Shown here: positions 42,308 to 52,436 of the stretch, one piece after another
Position numbering within the stretch: position 1 is the stretch's first letter
Layout of the letters: each line of letters opens with the position of its first letter
Assembly (NCBI RefSeq): GCF_949628265.1
Contig: NC_088790.1
Span: 31,562,545-31,626,544, forward strand
Length of the DNA: 64,000 nt
DNA from: Cloeon dipterum
Lineage: Eukaryota; Arthropoda; Insecta; Ephemeroptera; Baetidae
Reading direction: 5' to 3'
Translations under genes and position numbers: made by a program
Notes under the pieces: generated by a model
What the model saw: only the letters and a program-made list of their open reading frames with translations
What the model was told of the DNA's origin: nothing
Database searches by the model: none

Positions 42308-45045
42308 ATGTTCGAGCAAAAGTCGCCCCCGCATTCATTCACGAATGGAGTGGAGGAAGATGATCCCGTTGTTCAAAGGGTAAATAGACGAAAATAAAAT
42401 TTTCTTAAAGAATTTTTATTATTTTGGCGTTATACTTAATTTTTAGATTCCAGTCCATCTTTCCAAGGGATCTGCAGGTCAGCTATTCCTGTTCGAGTCC
42501 AGCCCTAACGTTTTGATAAACAATCTGGACGGTGACAGAATCGTGAAGGTATTCAGTTGTAGTCTTGTTAGTTGAAAAAGCCTCAATATTATTTTTTTAG
42601 TCCCGGATAAAGCCAAAGCAGCAAAAGGTCGAGCTGCACCTGAAACTGGACGTTGAAAGCAGCAATTTCAACAGAGATTTGGCTCGAAAACTCGCCAGTG
42701 GAGCTCCAAAGACCAGTGTTGATGCCTCAAAGTAATATTTTGTCCTCTTCCATTGCATTTATTCTTATAAAAATAATTTAGAAACCTCGTTGAGACGCAA
42801 ATATTGACGTCTTCACTGGCGGTGCCGCAAAATCCTGAGAGATTCGCAATCGCAGTCGCACAAAGCGACGGCATACACCTGAATCCACTCTCAGGAATCG
42901 TCTACTTGAAACCTTCCTTCGGATACCTGGACACCACCACGAAAAAAAGGGAGCAGAAAGAAGGTTCGTGCTGATTGATTGAAGAATGCTTGATTTAAAA
43001 TCCAATTTTCAGGCGGCCCGCCCACTGTGGAGGCAGCAAAACCAGTGACGGTCAAGTTTTCTCGGCAGAGCGCCAAGCAGCTCAAGTCGAACCAGGTTAA
43101 AGCCGACCAGCAGAAAATGCAGGAGGAAGAGCCGTGGTGCGATACCGAGTTCTTCGATTCCACCCACATTAATTCAATTGTAAGGAATTAATAATTTCCG
43201 CGGCACAAATCATAATTATATAATTATAGTTGTTGTTATTTTATATAATTTATAAAATCAACGTTTTGTTCAACTTTCAGAGAGAAAGAGAAAAGCTGAA
43301 CTGCGACCAGACAGACCAAGATGTGAGCAACTTCTTTTGCGAGACTGCCGAGTCGTATTTGCCCGTGTTGTGTCCGTCGCAGCCGAACGAAATCTCGGAC
43401 GAAGTGAAAGCGGACAGTATTTTGTCCGCGAACGAACTGAGCAAACTCCCCTTGAACGAACAGATTAAGGAGAGAATGAAGCAAAGTAATTTAAATATTT
43501 ATTTACTCTAATGATCGAAAACTAATATGATCTTTTGGTTCAGTGCATCTGACAAAATTCTCAAGACTGAAACGCCTGCTGGGCGGCTCGTACTCAGAGC
43601 AGGAAATCATCTCTGGATTATGCAGAGTTGCAGATTTAATCAAAGGAAATTGGGTTTTGAAAAGCTCTCTGCTCTTCGATAAAGAGTTCACAAGCATCAG
43701 AGGAGTCTGTGGGGATAGACTTGCAGCGGCCAGAGACAAAATCGTGAGTGCAGACGATTATTTTGGATTTTAAATTGGTTTATTATTTTATTTCCTTAGC
43801 GACTTGACTTCTAAACTTTTAAAATCGTTCATTTTTTTGTTTGACAAGTTTAAAATTTTATTCTAGTTATATTTCTCACCTGAATATGAACTTAACTGAA
43901 ATTCGCCAAACGAATTTTTGCCGCCAAAAGTTCCCCGTTCATTTTAATTACCTTGTAGATCTCTTAATTTGCTACCAATGAGCAGAAAACTGTCTACTTG
44001 CCGGTAAAAATTGGATATTTATCGATTTCTAATCGCAGAAGTCGATTGTATTGCGAATGAAAACACGCAAATTTGAAAAATTCTTTGATTTAGGAATCCT
44101 AAACGCTGATTGGCTGACGCAGCAAGCATATCAACAGTTTCCACGGTTGCTTAGCAACGCAACTGCTGAAATTTCAGTTTCGTCAGCCAATCAGCGACGA
44201 GGATTCTACAAAAGCAAAGAATTTTCTCTGCTTTCTGTGAACTTCATTGCGAATTAAATCGGAGAAAGCAACCAAGAATCTTGAATGCTGATTGGCTGCC
44301 GCAACGCGCGTGTCGCAGCAGCTCCCGCGGTTGCCTAACAACAGCTTTGTATTTTTGCTGACATGCGCGTTGCGTTCTCGTTCTCAGCCAATGAAGAATT
44401 CTTCAAGCAAAGAATTCTTGCTGCAGTCTTTGATTTTGGTGTTTTTCTCCGCAATTAAATCTGTTTAAATCTACTCTTAAGAGTTTCTGCGATCATAAAT
44501 CGATAGATTAACTCTTTACCTGCAATTAGACACCAAAAACAATCGATTTCCCGCTCATCAGAGGCATTGAACAAGGTTGTTCTTTTGCGGGAATTTTCGC
44601 ACGTTAAAACATTAAAATTCGTCTTTTTAACACAGCTGCTGACTTTCAAAACAAATGACGCCGTGATTTGCAAGAAATTAGCCAAAATGACGAAGATCCC
44701 GGCCGATGACGTCATTGAGATATTGAAGAAAATCGCCGACAAAATCTACAAAGTTGGGTGGAAGTTCAAGTTGGAGGAAGACACCCAGTTTTTGAATAGG
44801 TACGGACAATCTTATCAAATATTTATTTTAAAATTCATATTTTCTTTTATTGTAGCTATCCAGAAATAGCTGACAAGCAGAAAATGCATTTCGACACGAG
44901 GATTCGGCACCAGGAAAAAAAGGAAGAGGAAGAGGCGGCCGAGGCCAAAGTGGCCGCGAAGAAAGCCAAACTTCAAACTGGACGGCAAAGAAAAAACAGT
45001 ACGCGCTCGAGAAAAGACTCGCAGTGCTCCGACATCGGCTCCTAG
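42308..45045 (+). CDS. Polr3E: RNA polymerase III subunit RPC5
   Basis: Subunit of the RPC4/RPC5 heterodimer, a TFIIF-like module in Pol III initiation and termination. Exons: 42308-42379, 42447-42548, 42601-42731, 42782-42963, 43013-43179, 43281-43485, 43544-43743, 44636-44799 and 44856-45045; phases close to 470 residues. The N-terminal half is the RPC4-binding dimerisation fold: DDPVVQRIPVHLS, LKLDVESSNFN, LNPLSGIVYLKPSFGYLD. Further on, LKRLLGGSYSEQEIISGLCRVADLIKGNWVLKS resembles the RPC5 winged-helix region, and KLPADDV-like IPADDVIEILKKIA plus VGWKFK matches the last winged helix. It is shorter than human RPC5 (708), lacking much of the C-terminal extension. The tail is basic and Lys/Glu rich. 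The 0.9 kb intron before 44,636 holds repeat G. Confidence 0.93.
44030..44470. repeat. Repeat G, copy 1
   Basis: Two related halves, each with ACGCTGATTGGCTG-type and GCAAAGAATTCTT-type blocks and a near-palindromic X-box-like motif (GTTGCTTAGCAAC at 44,146-44,158 and GTTGCCTAACAAC at 44,330-44,342). It fills part of Polr3E intron 43744-44635. Confidence 0.6.
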
Positions 45046-45294
45046 CACTCCGTGCCTAAACAAATTTAAAAAAAGCGCAAAAATTAGGATGCCTTACATA
45101 ATTTCTGCTAAAATCTTATGCGAATCGGTGACAACTGTTATAAATCTCTATACCAGACAGAATTCCATCTGTGGCAAATTAAAACTAGTTGAATAACAAT
45201 CGTTTTAAGTAACAGTCCGCTTTATTTATTTGATTCGTACACATATAATAATAATAATAAGCTTCAGTTCTGTTTCAACTAGAGAATAATATTT
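45046..45294. terminator. Convergent 3' ends of Polr3E and the MINPP1-type gene
   Basis: 249 nt separate two stop codons facing each other. An ATTAAA on the plus strand at about 45,178 can serve Polr3E. Overlapping AATAAA signals on the minus strand at about 45,219-45,230 can serve the phosphatase gene. The two 3' UTRs may therefore overlap or nearly touch. Confidence 0.5.
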
Positions 45295-48200
45295 TTAAAA
45301 GCGAGAAACGAGAGTGGCCACAAGAGAAATAATGAGCGCTGCGACGCTGAGGGTCGCGTGTGCGGCGGCGTCCTTGCCGGCGCAGGTTCGGTTCACGTTG
45401 CACTCGTCGGCCAGCGGCATGAACTGCTCCCTGACGAAGTCCCAGGTGCACAGCCCGGCGTCGCACCCTGGCATCGGCAGCACGCTCTCCTGCAGGTAGA
45501 ACACCACCTTCTGGTCCACGCTGCCGCTCGAACCCGTGCAGTTGAAGAAGACGGCCATCAGGTTGCTGCCGAACGGAGCCAGGGCCGAGGTTTTCCACTG
45601 CCGCCGAGTCTGGCTCGCGTAGTTGTTGTAAGACGGCGCTGGCTGGTCGTTTGCGACGCCCAGACGAGCCAGCAGGGTCATCACTGACGTCAGGTGAGTG
45701 AAGTAGAACACCCCCGATGGTTGGTCCGCCACTCCGTTGGCCACGTTTCTATAAATTTAAAAATTTAATTTACGATATCAGAACCTTAGACAGCCAGGGC
45801 TCACAAAAACCTGTAATTTTTATGAAAACCTCCATGTTTTTTTCTAAAATAATTGCGGTTTTACAGTTTGATGGCCAAATATTTAATTTTTATGCTACGA
45901 ATTTCACAAAATTAGGTATTTTTAATGTTTAAGCTATTTTAGAAACTCAAATCTAGCGTTTATTTTTGTTTATTTTACTTCCTATGCCAGCAATAATTTA
46001 AAAACCACATTTTGCTATGTTCCAATCGATTCCTGAAGGTCAAAATAGGCGGGGTAGATATTTTTCTGGCCGAAAATCTCGTTTTTTACGTGCGAGCAGA
46101 GGCGCAAACCTCACGTTTCTTCGGCGCGCGCAACGTAAGAATTTTTTGATTGCTACTGCGCATGCGTCATCACTCGGACATCACAGCCATGCTTCCAAGC
46201 TGAATGAGCAGGCGACAGTAGAGACATCTGCGCATACCCTAGAGCAAAGAAGCGCACACGTAGTTCTAGAAGTCACGTGACTCAATCCCGCCATCTCATT
46301 GGCCAAGAGCAATCACGTGCTATTCTTGCTACTCCCTTCTCTTGTGACGTGCGCAGAAGAGTGCGCGCCACTGCTTGGAGAAAGTGGAGGGGAGAAGCTT
46401 GCTCTTGGCCGGAATTGAGTCACGTGACTGCTCTTGCTGGATATGCGCAGATGTCTCTACCGTCGCCTGCTCTCTCAGCTTGGAAGCATGGCTGTGACGC
46501 CAGAGGTGACGCATGCGCAGTAGCGAACAACAAATTCTTGCGGTTTTTAGGCCAAAAAATTATCTTTCCTTCCTAATTCGACCCTCAGGAACGTACGCAA
46601 ATGTAATTCCAGTTGGTTTTTAAATGAAATTAGTAAAAAATCACCAGCTTACCTAAATCTGTACATCATATCTTGCACCAAGGGGCAGCCGATCCTCAAA
46701 TTAATACTATTTCCGTATCCGGTGTTGTGGTAGAACCTCAAGTCCTCTGCATATTCAATGAGCTGAATTTTAAAGCAAATTAAAATTAATAATTCTCGAA
46801 TAAATTAATTTGAATTACCTTTAAGTCATCTGGAGTGAAAAGGGCGCACCACGGGGAAACTATTTTAATATTATTCGCCTTTTCGTACCGGCAAATATCG
46901 TAGGCGTAGAGAATCGTGTCTGAAATAATAATTTAGTTACCATTTTATCGGAATTTTTTAAAATTGTTAATACCTTGGGTCAAATTGTATCTGAAGCCGA
47001 GCCTCTGGCTGACCTCGTAGACCATCCGGTTAAATTCGGGAAGGGCCAAAAACTTCTCCATTGGCCTGAGCGTTTCAGGATTGCCGTCGACCAATCCTTC
47101 CCACGCCAGACAGTTGTGATAACTCTGCAAATTCATTTATATTAGATCAGAAATTGAAAAAATTAATTAATAAAAATTACCTTGAGTAAAGTGTCATTGT
47201 TGCCATTGGACTGAAATCGAACTTGCGTGCTGGGAAATAGTCCCTCGGCAAAGGACTCAGCGCTGATTTTGGCTCGCTGGGTGTTTGTGTGTTTAAACTG
47301 TAACAAAATTGATTTTTGTCTATCATTGACCCAAAAAAATCACAACATTTTTAAAACTCTAACATGTCTGGTTACTACTTATCTATATTTAAATTCTGAC
47401 TTCAAATTTGAACTTGGCAGTGTCGAAAACCTATGGAACGACACCAAATTCGACCATCGACAGGACATTTTTCGTGTCCTTACCTTCAGGGTTGACCCTG
47501 AAGGTTGAACTTGACCTCAAATGGTCCAATTAAGTTTCCCCTTACTTGAAAATTTTTTATCTGACTAGAATTCTGCAAATTTTTAATATCTTGGTCACGT
47601 CAGGGTCGTACCCTGAAGGTTGGACACAACTTGAAAATGTCAAATTTGGTTACCCTTGGTTTGCTTTAAAAAAAAGCAAAAATAAATTCGATAGAATTAA
47701 CGTTGGCCACAATATTAATTTCAGTTTCTCGTCAGGGTCGCACCCTGAAAGATTGAAATCGACCTGAAATGAAACAACAAATGTGCCGAAAAGACGCAGA
47801 ATTTTACCGCGAGTCTGAAAACGTTTGGATTTTGACTGTACGACCCATAGAAGCCGAGTTATTAATTTTTAAAGTCCAAAAAAGGAATTTGTGACATTTA
47901 AAACTTGTGTTTTTCGGGGTCTGTGGGCCGGATGGTGCCAATTTGGGTACCAATCGATGCCCCTTGGTCAGGCGCGTCTGCCCATGTGCGGTTTACCAAA
48001 ATCGGACCATTTTTAGAATTTTTACGATTTTTTCCGGCCAAATCTTAATCTTAAAAATGGTTTTATTTTTATTTAAATTCAGGCGTTTGTCCGATCATCG
48101 ACCACGACCCCTTATCGGACAAGTCTTTGATTGAGCTTTTACCTGGGGTACCCTAACGACCTTATTCAGGGTACCCCGACCTGAGATCCCCTTAAAGGCT

Positions 48201-50677
48201 GTTTGTTAATGTTTTTTCTACCTTCGTTACAACTCAAGAAATTAATTCGTGATTTTGTGATGAACTCCGGCCAAATTTCATCTGGGAAAATGGGTGTTTG
48301 TGTGTTTAAATATATTTTTTTCTAGCATTGACCCAAAAAAAGCATATTGATCCGTCTCATTAACGAAAAGCACACATTTTTCAAAAAGCCGCTCGTATTT
48401 ACACTTTGTTTTGACGCGTTGCTATCCACAATAATATTCCATTTCGAGGTCGAATCTGCGTTTGTTATTATTATAATTTTTATCTCACTCACCACGTACG
48501 ACTGCTCGGTGTACTCCTGCGCCGAGAACAGTTCTTCAAATTTGGTGCGCACCCTTTTGCCCATGAGGTTCATGTCCTCTCGGCCTTGCTGCGAAATTCC
48601 ATCCTCCTCCGCCGAGTTGAACGTGTATTGCCACTGCTGCAAGTTCTGCGCGTCCGTCGGACACAGTTTGCTGTCTAAAATTTAAATAAATTACAAATTG
48701 ACGGTCCCGGCCGCTCGGGGCAATTTGGATTTTGGTCACGCACAAAAAAGGTGCGTGACCATGTGAGTAAAAATTAAAAAGGGGTGGAAACGGAAATTCT
48801 TTTGTGGTGAGAGACGCATGTTTATCATTTGGAATTGTTTGATAAATTCTAGAATTAGTCACACACATATTTCTTTTCGTGCTCTACTTGCCAGTTCTTG
48901 ACTTAATGTGTTTACAAAATGATAATTCTGCTGCTGCCTCTGTGTAATGCTAAGTGGATTTGTTAGCAATGAGGTGTAAAAGGTTATTCCTGCCTGTCTG
49001 AACAATGTCATTTGCTTCTTCTCAGCGTGGAAAATAAATTTTTGAAAGTTGAAATAATTAATTAGAAAGTAAAAGTCCAAGAAATAATTTAAAATGGATT
49101 AAAATAAGACTTATCCAGAAAAAAATAGGAAAATGACTCTGATTTGACCTTTAGAGCAACTTTAGGGCGTTTCCTGAGCGCCCTGGTACCTTTCAAAGGG
49201 TAGAATTGCACATATTCTGAAAGATCTCGACTTGACCTTTTCAGTGGTGTGCAGATCTGATTATTGGAACCATTACAGAGCTCGTCAGGCGTTGTTAAAG
49301 TGGTCACAAAATAGAAATTTAATTAAATCGAACTTTTGAGGGCTACCCTGACGCCAGGGATTGATTTTGCACCTGACCTGAAGGTTTTATCTGACCTCAG
49401 GGGTGTCTCTAAGTATAATTAGAGAGTAAAAATTTAACAATCCGTGCAATTTTTATTTTCTAAATTTTCTCCTTTTACTCAAAACTCAAAAGCACCCTTT
49501 TTCCGACCTGAAGGATAATTTTCTGTTGCTAAAAAAAGGATTTAAAGAAGCTAAAGAGCATTCTAAACAATTTTAAATTGTCGAAACGATGTTTCAGAGT
49601 AAATCAGGGTGTACCCTGAGCACCCTGATGGCTTCCAAAGGATTAAATTGCACATATTCTGAAAGCTATTAATTTAAACTTTTCAACTTTAATAGGTTTT
49701 TCTTTTAAAACCATTACAGAGCCCGTCAGGCGTCGTCAAAGTGGCTACAAAATGCGAATTTTATTAAAATTTAACCAAAATTTCAAAATTGCGCAGATTT
49801 TGAGGCGAGGGCAGGCGGGGGCAACAAAAGTGCCCAAAAGACGCAGAATTTTACGGTGAGTCTGAAAAAGTTTGATTTTTTACTGTACGACCCATAGCAG
49901 CTGAGTTATTAATTTTTAAAGTATAAAAAACGCGATTTGTGACATTTACAAATTTTGTTTCCGGGGCCCAGGCGGGGCCCTATGGGCCGGAAGGCACCGA
50001 TTTGGGTACCAATCGATGCCCCGTGGTAAAGAGCGTCCGCCCATGTACGGTTTTCCAAAATCGGACCATATTTCGAATTTTTACGATTTTTTTTCGACCA
50101 AATTTTCGAAAAAGCCGAAATTTTCAGTTTTATTTTTATTAAAATTCAGCCGTTAATCCGATCATGGACCACGACCCCTCATCGTACAGGTCTTTAATTG
50201 GGATTTTACCTGGGATACCCTAACGACCTTTTTCAGGGTACCCCGACCTGAGAATTCCTCCTAAACCTTTAAGTTTCATATTCAAGCTTCGTTAATTAAT
50301 TAAAAGACAGTCCCAGGCCCTTTTCCTCTCACAGATATAAATTTCAGGTACGAAAACTCACTTCTTTCCTCGTAGTTCCTGTTGATTTCGTCCCTGAGTT
50401 TTGTAATCTGCCTGAGTCTTTCTGCCTCGGCGCCGTTGGGGTTTCTGGCGCCGTGTCGAGCGACCATCCACACCATCAGCGGCTTGCAGCCCGGAATGCC
50501 GCGGACGTCGCTCTGGCCCGCCGGGCCAGCTGTTCGTCCTGTCGAGAACTCGTAGGCGGTCCTGGTGCCGAACTGCAGGTACGGGTCCTGGTCCGAGGCG
50601 TAGCACACGTAGGGAGTGGCCGCAGCCGCCAGCCGTCCCAGCACCACGGCCCAAACCACCACCACCACGCTCCACAT
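45295..50677 (-). CDS. Multiple inositol polyphosphate phosphatase (histidine acid phosphatase)
   Basis: Secreted or GPI-anchored phosphatase that removes phosphates from inositol polyphosphates; MINPP1 branch of histidine phosphatases. Exons in transcript order: complement 50677-50362, 48674-48493, 47297-47181, 47124-46974, 46919-46819, 46762-46653 and 45748-45295; phases close to 476 residues. Signal peptide: hydrophobic VVVVWAVVLG near the N-terminus. The catalytic RHGARNP lies at about residues 74-80, the RHGxR phosphohistidine loop. SPWCALF, DLRFYHNTGYGN and the C-terminal region follow the family order. N-glycosylation sequons are present. The end is hydrophobic (LSVAALIISLVATLV after a small-residue stretch), a typical GPI-attachment signal as in insect Mipp proteins. 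At the proton-donor position the protein reads FTHLTSVM where vertebrate MINPP1 has HAE; see findings. The two longest introns are repeat-rich. Confidence 0.92.
46018..46600. repeat. Repeat C, copy 3
   Basis: Most complete copy. It is bounded by CAATCGATTCCTGAAGGTC and TTCGACCCTCAGGAACG, which relates its ends to repeat B. Internal CACGTGAC, ATTGGCC, GCGCATGCGT-type motifs and TGACGCCA replace a perfect CRE. Lies in an intron of the MINPP1-type gene. Confidence 0.75.
47395..47770 (+). repeat. Repeat F, copy 3
   Basis: GAAAACCTATGGAACGACAC, TTGACCCTGAAGGTTGAACT, AATTAAGTTTCCCCTTA and GTCAGGGTCGTACCCTGAAG. Lies next to repeat D in the MINPP1-type gene. Confidence 0.6.
47785..48250 (+). repeat. 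Repeat D, copy 8
   Basis: GACGCAGAATTTTACCGCGA, ACCAATCGATGCCCCTTGGT and CATCGACCACGACCCCT blocks in an intron of the MINPP1-type gene, antisense to it. Part of the usual 5' GC-rich block is deleted. Confidence 0.65.
49125..49420 (+). repeat. Repeat E copy in MINPP1-type gene intron 1
   Basis: GGGCGTTTCCTGAGCGCCCT, CACATATTCTGAAAGATC, GTTGTTAAAGTGGTCACAAA and CTACCCTGACGCCAGGG blocks. Confidence 0.6.
49560..49765 (+). repeat. Repeat E partial copy
   Basis: GTACCCTGAGCACCCTGATG, CACATATTCTGAAAGC and CGTCGTCAAAGTGGCTACAA. It follows the previous E copy in the same intron. Confidence 0.55.
49800..50262 (+). repeat. Repeat D, copy 9
   Basis: G-rich head, GACGCAGAATTTTACGGTGA, ACCAATCGATGCCCCGTGGT and CGACCTTTTTCAGGGTACCC in the first intron of the MINPP1-type gene. 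Confidence 0.7.
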
Positions 50678-52228
50678 TTTGTTTTTCTTTAAAATTAATT
50701 CAAAAATGTTTCTGTAAAAATAAAAATGGATGATTTTTGTTAATTAAATTTAATTTATGTGATAATTATTTTTAATTTATAAAAAATAAATCGTTTTGGT
50801 AGCAGAGCCCCCGGCTAAATGGTGTAAATTTCTCTAATTACAACCTGTGAACACACTTTCTCAGGTAACTCACACCGAGATGCAAATTAATTTAATCTGT
50901 TTCACCGCGAAAGTCGGATTGCATTTCTGAGAAACCAATTTTGCAATTAATAGACCGCTTATTGAATTAATTACCTGCATCAATCGAGCGGATGCGTTCG
51001 TTCGTTCTTTCGTGGAGCTGATGAGGCGCGCCGGGCAGAAACTGTTAACTGACTGCGACGAGAAGCGGCACAGGCATTATTTTCGACTGCTCCGAAACCC
51101 CCTCCCTGATCCCTGAAGCACACCACGATACGCGGCCGCCGCCGCGGAGCAGAGAAGGAATTTTCGTGAAGCCGGCCGCCGCGCTCTCTACCTGCTGCCG
51201 CGGATAATTTACCAAATATGTAGCAGAGAAAGAGGATATATGGGTCATAAAAAGCATTTTAAGTGATCTTTTTATTTTACAGTTAAAAAACAATGCTAAA
51301 ATTAAGGAAAAACTGTTAAAAAAAATATTTAATAAAATTAAAAGGCTTCCGACATTTTCATTCTTTGCATTTTTCTAATTTACTGTAGTGAATTTCTAAG
51401 AATTGTTATAAAATTACCGTCTAAATCGGCTCTGAACAGCTTATTTTTTTCTGTAAACCCGCTGATAATTATCTAAAAATCCAAATTCTTTACCAAGGAA
51501 TATTTAGATTTATTTCTAATCGAAGAAGGATTTTTAATCGTTAATTAAATAATTTAAAGCAATTTTTAAATAAATATTACATCAATTGTCATCTCTAAAC
51601 TCCATTTTATATTCTTGGTACATGACTTAATCCGAAAAAAGTATTAAATTCGCTGCAATTCCACCGAACGACGCGCAAATATGGCGTAAGATAGGGTACA
51701 ACGCTTAGAAACAGGTAAAAAATACTGATAATTTAGTATTCATCAATTAATTTCGCCGATCCATGCAGAAAACACCAGCAACGCTCATTCAGAAAGCAAT
51801 TTTCTCAAAATTCCGACGCCATTGTGTTTTTAACCGTTAGAAAACAATTGAAACGCGAATCTGGTCTCCGCTCTTTGCTGCAAAATCGCTTTTTCCTGTT
51901 AACATTCCCGTACTTTTACTTTCGCGCGCTTTGTTTCGTGCATTTAAAGCCACAGAATTTACCGCAAATTGTGCAACCTAACAAAATTCACTAAAATCCA
52001 AAACCTTTTTAAATCGCTTTAAGCGTCTATTTTTTCCTTAAATTTTCATTTAAAAACTTAAACTAAACTATTTAAAAATATATTTGCTTTTCAAATCAAT
52101 TTATATCTCAATTAATCTTTTCCCTTTATTTTGTGTTAAGTTGGCGCCGCCGTATCCGAATCTGATGCTGACGAGCCAGCGGTGAGCGTGAGCGCCGGCT
52201 GTGTTAGACATCACCAAATGTTTTTGAC
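50678..52228. other. Intergenic region between MINPP1-type gene and eIF3b
   Basis: Head-to-head spacer. It starts with the 5' UTR and promoter of the minus-strand phosphatase. A GC-rich patch lies at about 51,000-51,200 and the rest is AT-rich. No gene, RNA or repeat of the families named here was recognised. The eIF3b promoter elements are given separately. Confidence 0.4.
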
Positions 52229-52369
52229 TATCGATTTAAATCGATATATATCGTCTGAAAAAATATCGATGTTAAAATATCGTCCTATATAACCTATGTT
52301 AAGCCACAAAAAAACATCGATAAAAATCGATAAATATCGTCAGAAAAAATATCGATGTTAAATATCGAT
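52229..52369 (+). promoter_or_regulatory. Cluster of seven ATCGAT (DRE-like) motifs upstream of eIF3b
   Basis: ATCGAT occurs at 52,229, 52,239, 52,265, 52,316, 52,326, 52,351 and 52,364. Each matches seven of eight bases of the DRE consensus TATCGATA, bound in flies by DREF at housekeeping promoters. The last copy is 68 nt before the eIF3b ATG. Two arms (from about 52,258 and 52,343) are near duplicates. Function is inferred from motif density and position. Confidence 0.5.
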
Positions 52370-52436
52370 TTTTATTTGGCCATGTCTAGGCTGTGTGCTG
52401 CTGCTGCTTCCGCCATTGCCCCACGAGGTTTCCAAG

